NCBI GenBank assembly: GCA_037179335.1
Contig: JAKZHN010000008.1
Span: 1 to 64,000, forward strand
Reading direction: 5' to 3'
Length of the DNA: 64,000 nucleotides
From: Cyclaneusma minus
Lineage: Eukaryota; Ascomycota; Leotiomycetes; Marthamycetales; Marthamycetaceae
Shown here: positions 21,860 to 32,397 of the stretch, piece after piece
Position numbering within the stretch: the stretch's first letter is position 1
Layout: every line of letters starts with the position of its first letter
Made by a program: the position numbers and the translations under genes
Notes under the pieces: model-generated
Told to the model about the DNA's origin: nothing
The model's database searches: none
Seen by the model: only the letters and a program-made list of their open reading frames with translations

Positions 21860-24558
21860 GCTGAAAGTAATGTGGTGGACTCGGAGAGATACGAAGACCG
21901 AGCGGCGAGTCTTCTTGTAGTCTGCCCGTAGAACGGGATTTCAGACGGTATGGTTTTCCAGCTGGGACTGACATCTTTCAAGCATCAAGTCTAAGCTATC
22001 CTTGAAGTGGGAATTTTGAGTGAAAATTCACAAGATCCAGGAGATTTAGCAGACTTCTTTTGGACTTTCGGTCCAGCTCAGTGAGCTTTAAATCTCAAAT
22101 TCCCCAGAACCCCAGAGCTCTCAGAGCCCTTAGAAACCACTAGGATATTTGGTAATTGGAAGCTTGCTACTCCGGAGATGAACCTCATTACCTCAAGAGA
22201 AAACTGAACTCAATTCATGGTTACCGTTGCTACGAGACAGGTTTGACCCTAAAGAGATCTTTATGATAACCTTGTTACTGATAGTTATTGGCCTAGTCGA
22301 CATGTAGCAATATGCGAACACCCTGCCATTGTTTTGGTTTGTTTTTGGCACGTCACGTAGACTCTTCACGGATCATTCAAGACTTAAGACACAACACATT
22401 TTCCTTATTAGGTACCAGATAGGACAGTTTCTTGAGTACACAGCATACACACACGTGTTCGACATTAGCTTTGATTAACTAGCATCCCGGGAAATAAGAC
22501 AGTTGCCCCTATAGCCCCCGAAACAATGCCCAGACCACCACGTTCATAGACAACCACGGCCGAAAGGAGGACAACCCGCCCGGAATGGTAAGTATTGACG
22601 AATTCGCAAACCTAGTCGCATCCAGCCCCGGTGAGCGGGAAGGCCCGCCTCCAGCGTCTCGTTGACATCCATTCGCATCTCGATGGCATCTACAAATTGC
22701 CCGGGCAGCCATCAACGGAAATCCAGCACGGAAGTTCTCAATGATGTTCTGAAGGTTGTTTTGGATCCCTAGAAAGTCTTGGTTTTGAGGGGTCCAGCGG
22801 GGTCTGTGTGGATCTGATTGTTTATCATTTCTTGGATATTTCTTGGTATTGTCGCGGCGTCGCCAAGTCTGTTGAAATAGATTGAAAAATGGATAAGAGA
22901 AGTGTGAGATCGGTTCTGATCGTCGTCTGTAGAAGAGTAGACGAGGTTGGAGGCGCCGAGAACAGATATGAGAACGTAGGGGGGGTGTCGGCGAAAGATG
23001 CGTATGGGGGGTTCTCGAATTCGAAACCGGCTCTAGACTGGGAAAGGAGAAGGGAGGCGAGAGGATGGTTGACCGGCGGTTACACTGTGACAATCACTTC
23101 TCGTGATTCTGCAGACGACGCTGGGCAAAGCAGTAGCGAGAAGCTCATAGGTTGAGTAGATGGAAATGCAAGGGAAAAGGCAGGTGAAGGAAGAGCCAAG
23201 TGAAGAGCCAAGTGAAGAGCCAAGTAAACAGCCAAGTCCCAAGACGTCCGTTCATGGTTTTCACCAGCGCCCTGTGTGTAACGTCGGGAGGCCCGACTTG
23301 GTAGAAGATCTTGAACCAATCGATCTTCTTGATTACATCTACCTCTACCCGCTGACTGTTCTGGGCAAGCTTGGCGAGCTTGGCTGGCCTTCGATATCTT
23401 ATTGCCAAGTGAAAGTCGTATCGAGGGATCAAATGACAGATCAAGAAGGCCGTGTAGAGTATATCAGTATGATAAGTCTGCATTTGTGGTGGATGAGTGT
23501 TGTTGGCGCCAAGTTGCAACTTACAAGCTCAACAGTCTCGATAGCAGTCGACCCTTGCTATTAACCCGAGCTGGGCTGGCAGGGGAGTTCGGACGGCAGT
23601 CTGATGCTTCATGGTCTGCGGCCTACCGTCTGCAAGTGCAAGATACTGCAGCGGGCTCCGGCAGGTGCCACAAGTACCATGCCATCGTCCGAATGCCATG
23701 CCATCGCTGGGTCCTGACATCGTCATGGAGAAAATCCGAATCCCAATTGGGAGTCCACCCCAAAGACTAGAGTCTTCGAGTCCTTCGAGTCCTTCAGATC
23801 CCACACTGTCCCATGCCAAGACGGCCCAAACGATCATCGATCTTCTGCACACGGCCGTGTCCCGATGAGTTTAGAACCAACATGAACGCAGCATGTACCA
23901 GCACATTTCTTGGCCTTGTCAAACCTCATGCGCCGAGCCTCATAAGAAGAAGAGGCGTCATCCAGGCGATTAGACTCCCAGCTGCGGTTTGCTGTTCTGG
24001 ACACCCATCGCGGGGGCCAAGCTTACACGACAGGGGGCTAGACTGATATCTCCTCGAAACGCAATCTATGCCTGATATGAAGTCTTTCGCGGGAAGGAGA
24101 ACGTGATGGTGAAGTCGGAAGGGAACAGTCCTGGAAACAAAGCCCGGGTAGCTTAATGTGGGGAAGTGGGAACGAGTGGGGCAAAGGGACAAGTGTCAAG
24201 GCCAAGGGGCAACAGGGATGGGACTGGGAGGGAAGACTGGAAGCGATGGAGAGACCAAGACTTGAGAAGGGAACGTTACAGGAGCGGCTAGTGATACAAA
24301 TATTGCAGAATAGCTTTCCCGGAAGACGAATCTTTATTCCGATCAGTATATGTCTTTCAGCGCGGCGTGGTATTTATGTAGGATCCCTACGACCCACTTT
24401 TCCTATCAAAGCACAGACCATCAAGACCTTTTGCTCATCACCAAAACAACAAACTGAAGTGCGAACGGTGGAATAATTTTTCATCAGCCACCACATCAAC
24501 TGTTTTCTGAAGCAGATCGTCGTGGACGTCTCCCGCTGTCTCTTCTCTCCCGGCCGAC
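21860..24558. other. Gene-poor interval
   Basis: About 2.7 kb with overlapping short ORFs on both strands and no recognisable protein. The longest, minus 23093-22509 and plus 23160-23564, are unlike each other and any known family. A four-unit 12 bp tandem repeat lies at 23190-23237. Confidence 0.4.
23190..23237 (+). repeat. 12 bp tandem repeat x4 (GAAGAGCCAAGT)
   Basis: Three perfect units at 23190-23201, 23202-23213 and 23214-23225, then AAACAGCCAAGT. The length keeps frame: it would read EEPS on the plus strand or TWLF on the minus strand. Neither ORF is convincing as a gene. Confidence 0.8.
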
Positions 24559-25540
24559 ATGGAGACAGACGAGAAGCCGTCGCAGGAACTTCCTCAAACC
24601 GAGCCTCGCAGTACACCCGACATCGGACGAAATGCAAAGCTGCGTGCTCAGCTCTCCGCTGAGGTGAAGCTGGATCACGTATACTTTATAATGCTATTCT
24701 GCTGTCTCATAACCGGTTTCGTAGATGGAACTCTTTACAATGGTAAGTCCCGTCATGCTCCATCTTCTATTTCTAGACTTTTGATGCTAATCCCCCAGCG
24801 TAGCTTTCAGCACTTTCGTCTCCATGCAAACAGGTTCGTTGACCACACACTCTTCCCTCGCAAAAGCTTCCAAACAAGAAAAAGAGGGAATGAGAAAGAA
24901 GACCGAGAAATAAAAGCTCATCCTTAGCACAGGAAACACCATCTTCCTCGCACTAGGAGCATCCGGCCAAAACACCCGTCCCTACGGCTGGGCACGATCC
25001 CTAATGTCCATCGCCTGCTTCATCTTCGGCTCTTTCTTCTTCTCTCGTCTCGGCCTCCATCTCGGCCCACGACGTCGCGGCACACTCACCCTTTCCTTCC
25101 TCATCCAAGCCCTTCTCATCCTTATCGCCGCCTCCTTAATCCAAGGCTCCGTAATCCGCGGCTCCGTCCCCTTCGTAACCACCGAAGCCATCCACTGGAA
25201 CCAGCTCGCGCCGATCGCACTTTTGAGTTTCCAATCAGCAGGCCAAATTGTTTCATCTCGAGCTGCGAATGTTGGCGAAATCCCAACTGTGGTGATCACG
25301 AGTTTGCTGTGTGATTTGTTTTCGGATCCGGTGCTGTTTGCGTGCCCGGTGGGGAGTAATCCGAAAAGGAATAAGAGGGCTACGGCTTTTGTGTTGACGT
25401 TGGTGGGCGCTATCGTAGGGGGGTGGGTGAGCAAGGCTACGGGGAGTGTGGAGGCTATGTTGTGGATAGCTGGCGGTTGCAAGTTGATCATTACGGGGCT
25501 GTGGATGGTGTGGCCTGCTAAGGATGTTGTGGCTGTTTAA
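24559..25540 (+). CDS. DUF1275 (YoaK-like) integral membrane protein (273 aa)
   Basis: Predicted join 24559..24742, 24804..24833, 24933..25540; introns 61 and 99 bp. The middle exon is only 30 bp but supplies the conserved core: the join gives YNAFSTFVSMQTGNTIFLAL, the DUF1275 hallmark, so the small exon is well supported. Polar N-terminus of about 35 residues, then about six hydrophobic helices (YFIMLFCCLITGFVDGTLY, SLMSIACFIFGSFFFSRLGL, LTLSFLIQALLILIAASLI, ATAFVLTLVGAIVGGWVS, AMLWIAGGCKLIITGLWMVW). Family function is unknown; a small-molecule transporter is often assumed. Normal length for fungal members. Confidence 0.9.
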
Positions 25541-25784
25541 GATTGAAGCGCCGCCGAGTTGCATTTTGCATATACCCAAACACAGTACAGTACGGCAGCA
25601 CAGAAAGCCCATAGAACTGAATACATTGTTAGGTTACGAGCATGGAGATAGATTCGGGAACTCTTTATGCCTTGTTTCTTTGCCAGAGTCGAGCATGTGA
25701 GCGCCCTGGACAGTGAATGTGATGACTGATGTATTGCACGCTTAACCTTCAGCAGAAAAGGCTATCTTTGGGGTCAATGTCCGC

Positions 25785-25876
25785 CCTGCGGTCTCAGTCC
25801 GCTTCGCGGATTCACCCCCGCAAAATTCGATGCTTCGACCTAGGGTGCCTTCAAGGCTGTCACGGTTTGGGGCATG
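25785..25876 (+). repeat. ~95 bp direct repeat, unit 1 (with dispersed copy 2)
   Basis: TCCGCTTCGCGGATTCA, then ATGCTTCGACCTAGGGTGCC and GGCTGTCACGGTTTGGGGCA. Repeated directly at about 25905-25997; the last 46 bp also match 3706-3750 near the telomere. Confidence 0.75.
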
Positions 25877-25904
25877 GAAAACCACACTCTTGAGGGTGAT
25901 TCTC

Positions 25905-25997
25905 GCCTTCCGGGGCTCATTCCGCTTCGCGGATTCAAGCTCGCAGGATTCAATGCGTTAACCTACGATGGCTACAAGGCTGCTACGGTTTGGGGCT
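25905..25997 (+). repeat. ~95 bp direct repeat, unit 2 (with dispersed copy 3)
   Basis: TCCGCTTCGCGGATTCAAGC, then AACCTACGATGGCTACAAGG and CTGCTACGGTTTGGGGC; more diverged than unit 1. Offset to unit 1 about 120 bp. Confidence 0.7.
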
Positions 25998-26534
25998 AGA
26001 ATTTTCCGCCCCAACTCATGTAGTCGAGCACATAGTAAGGTATTGTCTTTCTAGACATGTCAGAGACTGGTCTTGGAAAACGTATGCTTCGTCCACCATA
26101 CAGGGACGTCTGTGAGGAGACTTGACCCCTGAGCGGCCGGCTAGAGCCTCATGGTATTGGTGACAGTTCTTCTATACGCACCTTGTTGCACTCTTCAGAA
26201 CCAGCTCATTAGGAATATTCCTGAATATCGAGACACCTTCGAAATCGAGTAATCAAGAATATGCTTGGTACGTAGGAGAATTCTGGCAATTGCTCAAATT
26301 TCTGCTAATTGGGAGTATTCCCTGAACCCATCAAACGCCGTCATTTGATCCCCGCCGCAACCAGATAATGCTGCCAATGGTATCTGTCAGAAAAGCAAAA
26401 GAAAAATGCAAAGACTACCACCGCCGCGCCAGTTTTGCCGAAAAAATCCATACGAATCCTGCTGATTTTATACAAGTTCCACGATGCCGTGACTCCCTTT
26501 CGGCTTTCCATCCATTGTCTGAGAACACCTCCTT

Positions 26535-29500
26535 TCAAACCCCGGGCATACCCATGCCACCCATACCCTGTCCTCCCATACCCTGTCCTCCCATAGCATT
26601 CTGCTGTGCCATCTGCGCCTGCATCATTTTCGCCCGCTGCGCCTGGTTGTTCTGAATTGCTTGAAAAACTTCCTGACGTGCCCGTGCTTGCAACTGTCGA
26701 TGCAAATTCGTCAACTGCTCCGGAGGAATTGTCCCACCGCACTGGGCAGCCATCTGAGGCTCATACTGCCCGCGCAAAGCGAGGAAGCGTTGCATAATGA
26801 GTTGCTGAGTTCTGGGATCGAGTCCTTGTGCAGCAGCAGCTTGCTGTCGCCGCATCTGTTGCACCGCATTGATTTGCTGGATCTGCTGAGCGCTTATTTG
26901 ACCCATGCCGGGATGACCATTCATGAGGTTTTGCTGCTGCGCCTGCTGCAACTGTGCTATGTGGTGGAGGTAGGCCTGGTACTGTACGTTCAGCTGTTGA
27001 GCCTGTTGAGTATTCCCCGTCTGCATAGCATTTTGGATATTTGTCCGCATCTGATGAATTTGATGTTGTTGCTGAGGTGTCGGTCGGAGCTGCTGACCTC
27101 CCTGCTGCATACCACCTCCCATACCGCCACCCATACCACCTCCCTGCATACCTTGCTGTTGCTGTTGCTGGGCTAGGATCTGTTGCTGTTGTTGCGCCAT
27201 CATATTTGCCCTGAGGATTTGCTGCTGTTGAGGAGTCATCGCTCCCGTGTTCATTCCATTGCCCATCATGGGACCCATCTGAGGTGCCTGAGATGTATTG
27301 CCTGGTATTGGGCTTGGTTGACTCATTCTTGGCGTCGCAGAGACTGGCCGATTCTGGGGAGTAGGGTGAGAGATGACAGGGGTGGCGCTCATTCTAGGGG
27401 TTCCCACATGACTCTGATGACTGGGTTGTCTGCCCATCTGATGGGCCATGCCAGCATTCATAGGAGCGTTCTGCTGGACAACAGAACCTGGTCGTGGTGG
27501 ACTAGCTCCCATGCTCGATGTCGTTGCCGTCATTGGCATACCACCCATGTTAGTAGTATTTGAAACCATGGGAGACGACATGTTTTGCGGCGTAGCAGTA
27601 GCATGACGAGCGATAGGGGATGCGGCAGGCGCTTGTGATATCTGGTTTTGGAACCGCTGAGGCTGAGCAGCAAGACCGTTCGGCATTTGGCTTGGTTGTT
27701 GAGGATGTCCGTGTTGGTTCATCTGCTGCTGCATCGCTTGCTGATTCTGTCGTGCGGCTTCTTGAGCTGCTTGTTGTTGTGCCATCATTCTCCGTCGCTC
27801 CTCTGCCTGAGCTGCAGCTGCACGCTGACGCTGATCTTGCTGGTGTTGTTGCAGCTGGATCTGTCTGCGACGTGCCGCGTCTTCTTCTCTCTTCATGGCT
27901 TCCACCCTTGCTCTCTCCTTGGCCTGGTCCTCTTGTTGCGCCTTTCGAGCAGCTTCAGCTTGCTGCAACTTCTTGGCACGTTGCTTTTCAATTTGCTCAG
28001 CCCGGACCTTCTCGATGGTGTTGAAACTTTCAAAACGAGGCACAGCATTGCTAGCCTGCCCAGCTCCGTCCGCGCCGGCAGCACCACCGGTGGCACCAGG
28101 AGCATGGTTCTCGTCACCTATCAGCATGTACCGTTCTTGATCAGCAGCCAAAGCCTCCTCTTGTGCAAGGTCAGCAACAGTACGCTGTCTGGTCTTGGGC
28201 TGTGGAGGTGGTGCAGAGTGATCCGGGTGTGCGTAAGCTTCCAGCAACCGAGCGCATTCCGCGGGTGTGTCCACCGGGTCGAGAAACAAATGCACGCTTG
28301 CTGCGAGCTTCATTTGGGCCTCGACGGCATGGATGTTGGTGCTGTCGACTTCCATTTGCACCCTTTTCTGTCGTTTGGCTGGGGGCTCCATTGGTGTCGT
28401 AGGTGCGATGGGAGTTGGCGGAGCACCAGCGGGAACCGCCTCTCGAGGAGTGTTGGCTTTGACGAGGATGTAAGCCCATTGACTCTGTGCCGTTGACCGC
28501 AAGACCACGGTGTAAACCTTGGGCTGTTTCTTTGCATCCGTCGCCTTTTGTGCCTCAGCTGCTTGAGCAGGAGCTGGCATGTTTTCCTTTTCCCTGCCGT
28601 CATCCACTGCATCTGCCTTCCTTTTCTTCGACTCTTCGCCGTAGATTTGTTGGGAGAATGGTACGTAGGGAGAAGGAGTGAGCAGTGCATTGGGGTTGTG
28701 AACGGAGAATGGTGCATTCTTTTGAGCTCCACCGGCAGCTTCGTCGAGTTCGCGAGCTTTGGCGATGGACTTGTGATCATGGACGGAAACAATGAGACAT
28801 CCTGTAAGACGTTAGATACGGACTATGAAGCGAGTGCAGTAGCAAGAAATTGAAGCGCTGTAGCAAGAAATGGAAGCATTATAGCAAGAAGATGAAGCAT
28901 TGTAGTGAGAGACCGAAACATTGTAGCGAGAGACCGAGACATTTCCGCATTCCGGAAAGGCATCACGAGCAATGACAGCGAAGCTTCGATGCCACTCGAG
29001 AGCGCTCATGCTACCCGCAAGCCGTGCATGATGCAAGCGAACAAGAAATCCGAGATGACCTACCGTCGTAAAAAGGCACGTTCTCCTTCAGCAGGTTCTC
29101 CATTATGTCCCGTTCGTGAGGTACCGTGCGGTTTTTCAGATGTGTTAGAATGGTCGTCCCGAACGTCGACTTGTATGGGAAGCTGCAACTTGCGCCTTCG
29201 AATCGGAAGTTCGTAGGATGCATATGTATGGTCCACGACGGCTTCTCCCCAGCGTATTTCTCTAGGATGTGATCCTGGGAAACATCTGTAGAGAATTAGC
29301 ATGTGTCTCGCTATGAAGACCGGTCTGGCCCGGAATGGGGCTGTTCCGCACTGTATGGTTGTGGCTGGACCATCGGAACTGCAGTGTCTCCATGGATTGT
29401 GCCAGACCGCAAGCCAGCGCTGCTATTCCTTTGACCACGACCGAGAAGTTGCGCCGGTCCATCCCGACGAGGACGAGTGGCACTGCGCATACCGTTGGCG

Positions 29501-29697
29501 CCAGTGCCGTTGCTTGAAGCCGAGTTCGGAGGATGCGCCGCAGCGGAGGAGGGTCGTTTCGCGGATGAGAGAGACGGAGACGGAGAGGAGGTCGAGTTTG
29601 CGCCGGCCGTCGCAATGCCAGTCTGAATGCCCGGAGGAGCAGGGCGCTTGATCTTGGTGGAGTTGACCGACTGGGTGGCAGTCGCAGAGGGCGCCAT
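26535..29697 (-). CDS. spt20: SAGA complex subunit Spt20 (944 aa)
   Basis: Predicted join 29697..29352, 29285..29064, 28801..26535; introns 66 and 262 bp, phases agree. Spt20 holds the SAGA transcription coactivator together in the nucleus. The conserved N-terminal Spt20 domain is clear: DHILEKYAGEKPSWTIHMHP, TNFRFEG, then a join giving VPFYDGCLIVSVHDHKS, and SPYVPFSQQIYGEESKKRK. After about residue 420 the protein is a long coiled, Gln/Met-rich low-complexity tail with poly-Q runs and GGGMGGGM repeats, usual for fungal Spt20. The N-terminus (KRPAPPGIQT) also matches the fungal style. The first donor is a weak GTGCGG; an alternative GTATGC donor at about 29448 is in phase but gives a longer intron and drops family-like residues. 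Divergent from the BTB gene, sharing about 950 bp. Confidence 0.9.
28836..28942 (+). repeat. ~20 bp minisatellite inside Spt20 intron 2
   Basis: About five degenerate units of TGTAGCAAGAAATGGAAGCA, changing to TTGTAGCGAGAGACCGA at the right. It lies wholly inside the 262 bp intron and explains the unusual intron length. Confidence 0.75.
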
Positions 29698-30645
29698 TTC
29701 GATGTCGATGAGGTTGACTCGGGTGGGCGATGGATTGGGGTCGAGCTGCGACAGCTTCAGCAGGCCTGACGCTTTCCCCTCGCTACCAAGATAGTTTGGT
29801 CATGGGCGCGCTCAAAGAAAGCGCGCACAGGTCGGCGAGGCACTAGGCGAGGGATCGGACAGTTTGAACAGGACGGATCGGACAGCGAGGGTAGTTAGTT
29901 GGACCGGCCGTTCCAGATTGTTACGGGTATGAACGATATCGTGGATGGTCAAGTGCAGAGGTCGTCTTTGGGGGTCGAGAGATGTGATGTGGTGGTTCAA
30001 TGAATGTGTAGGTAGGTAGTGGAGTTCACTTGAGCCGCAGTGTGGGGATGACGATCTCGCGCTAGGCCCCGGGCTTGTCAATTGTGGCTAGTATTGTACC
30101 TATTCCTGGTGACATATGGACAATAGCAAGCTGGGCTGACTGTATAACTTTGAGCAATTATAACTGTCGTCGTCCATATTACTAGCAGCTAAGACTATTT
30201 AAATTATCACGAATCGCACTAAATTGATAGCGCGACTTAAGCAGCTCGCAGCAGTCTGATCTCATTGACGTGACTGCCTCAGCCACAGACACGTGACAGG
30301 TCTTGGCATTGCGATCAATACCTCAAGACATGGAGCTCAGCCGCATGTCAAAGTTGTCGATTGCGCGAATGCTTCTCAATTCATGTCGTGTTTCTTGCAC
30401 AAACGCTTGATTCGCTTTTTGCATTTGCCTTTGCGTGCAGCAGGGTCACAGGCTGAAACAGAACTGCGATTTCTTTTTGTTCCAATCCTCTTTGGCGCAT
30501 TGCATCGTTGGTCTTGGATCCTCTCCCACAAAGACATGCCTTCGTCTTGCTGACACCGACATCGCTCGTGCCAAAGCGCAATTGACGCCTTTACGATTTA
30601 CGAACTCGCCAACAATTGCTCCAGCCTCAATCCCCCAGACCTGTC
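29698..30645. promoter_or_regulatory. Shared divergent promoter region, Spt20 / BTB gene
   Basis: About 950 bp between two divergent start codons. No convincing ORF in either frame set. It must hold both 5' UTRs and promoters; I can name no specific factor site. Confidence 0.5.
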
Positions 30646-32397
30646 ATGGCCAAGCTTCCGGCTGGTGGAGATCATATCCCTGGCATCGTACGAGATCCTG
30701 GCCCGCGCAAACTCAACACCAACATCCCGCACATCCTCCCCCATGAGCGCGTCTTCCCTATCCAAATTGGCTCGGAGCTGTTTAAGTTGTCCGGAGCCTC
30801 CATTTCTTCTGATGGTGAGTCCATGCAGCTTTTCACGATCTCACTTCTCGATCCGATCTACCCATCTCCTCGTTTCTCTTTCTATCAGATATACATGCTC
30901 CGAGAATCACCCCGGACCCGTGGCTAAAACTTCTAGAGCACCCTCATACTTCTCCCAATTCTTCGAGTCCCAGGTGAAAGATGCAGAACAAGACTGCGAT
31001 TCCATACGGACGCTCTACATCGACCGAGATCCTGAGACCTTCCGGGATATCTCGCGACACCTTCAAGGCTATCACATCTCACCAAGCGATGGCGAACATT
31101 TCGTGAAACTGTTTGCCGATGCTCAGTTTTACAGTCGTAAGTCGCATTTTCCACCCCTTTTCAACAAACCCCCCCAAGCCTAGCTGCCGCTCCACGCAAC
31201 CGACAATCAATTCATCCCGTCCAACACTCTCCTATCCCGCAACACCACTCTCCACAAGTCCACCCACACCTGTGCTAACCACCCACAGTCCCCCGCCTAA
31301 TCTCCCAACTCTACGAAGAATCCATCTTCACCCGCATCGGCAGCACACCCTTCAGCATCCCGCGCGATCTTTTCTCCTCTCCCGGCAACTCGCCCAACTA
31401 CTTCACCACCGGCTTTGCTATGTCCTTTTCCACACCTACTGACGTCTTCCCCGGCCTCCCCCGCGATGGACTTCTCCGCCCCCCTTCCATCAAACCCCCA
31501 TCGGTCCCCAACCGTTCCGCAGAGATTTTCGCCGAGATTGTTCACCTCCTCCGCGGCTACCCCGTAAATATTCGCAACGAAGCTCATCGACAAGAATTGC
31601 TAAGGGATTGTCGGTATTATCACTTCAAGGGCTTGGAACAGAAATTGATCAGGCACCACATCGCCTACAATCCGCTGAGGCAACGCAACGAAATTACGCT
31701 GTGTATTGAAGACGTGCGTCAAAGCGGCATATCAGTCGTCGGCGACCCCTCTCTCTCCCCACCAACCACATCAGCCTCCTCAGCCTCCTCTCACGCATCT
31801 CCCGGGGGGCTCTCCGGATGGGTGAACTACGCACGTCCCTTCGTCGACGACAAAGCCTATGAACTCGTTTTACAAATCGGCAACGAATGGACCACCATTG
31901 ATTTAGCAACCATGCGAGCAGACTTCCACGCCGAGGGACGCACGAAAGTAACCAGGCTGTTTGAGGTTATCGCTACGAAGCTGAATTTGCCAATTACCCA
32001 ACCGTTGGGGTTGCTGATGAAAAATGGGGGTGCGGGTAGCCGGCCTGCGAGTCCCGGGAATACATCGATCAGTGAAGATTTGGTGCGGATTAGCATCCCG
32101 AGTGAGGCGAGTGTTGTGGTTGATGGGAAGATGTGGACATCGCCGCAATGGAGGGAACAGGGGGAGGGGATGAATGGGGCCGGGATGAATGGGGGTTCGC
32201 CGTCGAAAAAGCGGAAGAGAATGGATTCTGATGAGGAGGGGGAGAGGTGGATTGTGAAGACTGGGCAGTGGAGGTTGTTGGTGCAGAATAAAACGGATGG
32301 GAGGCCGGGTGTGGAGTGTGTGTTAGTGGCGGTGAAGATTGATGCTGTGAGTGGGGAGAAGGGGAGGAATGTGCAGAGGGGTTTCTTGGGAGAATAG
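30646..32397 (+). CDS. BTB/POZ (K+ channel tetramerisation-type) domain protein (491 aa)
   Basis: Predicted join 30646..30814, 30939..31136, 31289..32397; introns 124 and 152 bp, phase 1 at both. The N-terminal BTB/T1 fold is clear: FPIQIGSELFKLSGASISSD|APSYFSQFFESQ, TLYIDRDPETFRDISRHLQG, then DGEHFVKLFADAQFYSLPRL. A second half (EIFAEIVHLLRGYPVNIRNE, LLRDCRYYHFKGLEQKLIRH) repeats the BTB-like arrangement, as in the fungal two-BTB proteins. The C-terminus has a basic KKRKR next to an acidic run, a possible nuclear signal. Likely an adaptor; partners unknown. The intron 1 acceptor was chosen (CTAGAG|CA) to restore SSDAPSYF; two nearer AGs break the frame. Confidence 0.87.

Larger units (their letters stand above)
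25541..26534. other. Intergenic region with dispersed repeats
   Basis: Contains the two 25.8-26.0 kb repeat copies and, at about 26210-26330, degenerate GGAATATTCC-type words like the minisatellite at 15.6 kb. No gene. Confidence 0.5.

Noticed and set aside
22509..23093. Minus-strand 194-codon ORF
   Set aside because: No ordered domain, Ser/Arg/Pro-rich, broken context and no splice partners found; not enough to call a gene.
27648..28496. Plus-strand 282-codon ORF over the Spt20 exon
   Set aside because: Leu/Ser/Cys-rich shadow of Gln codons (CAG/CAA reads as CTG/TTG on the other strand); Spt20 on the minus strand explains the region.
30815..30938. Use of the TATCAG acceptor at about 30890 in the BTB gene
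   Set aside because: It puts the next codons in a frame that stops within about 30 codons and destroys the conserved APSYFSQFF.
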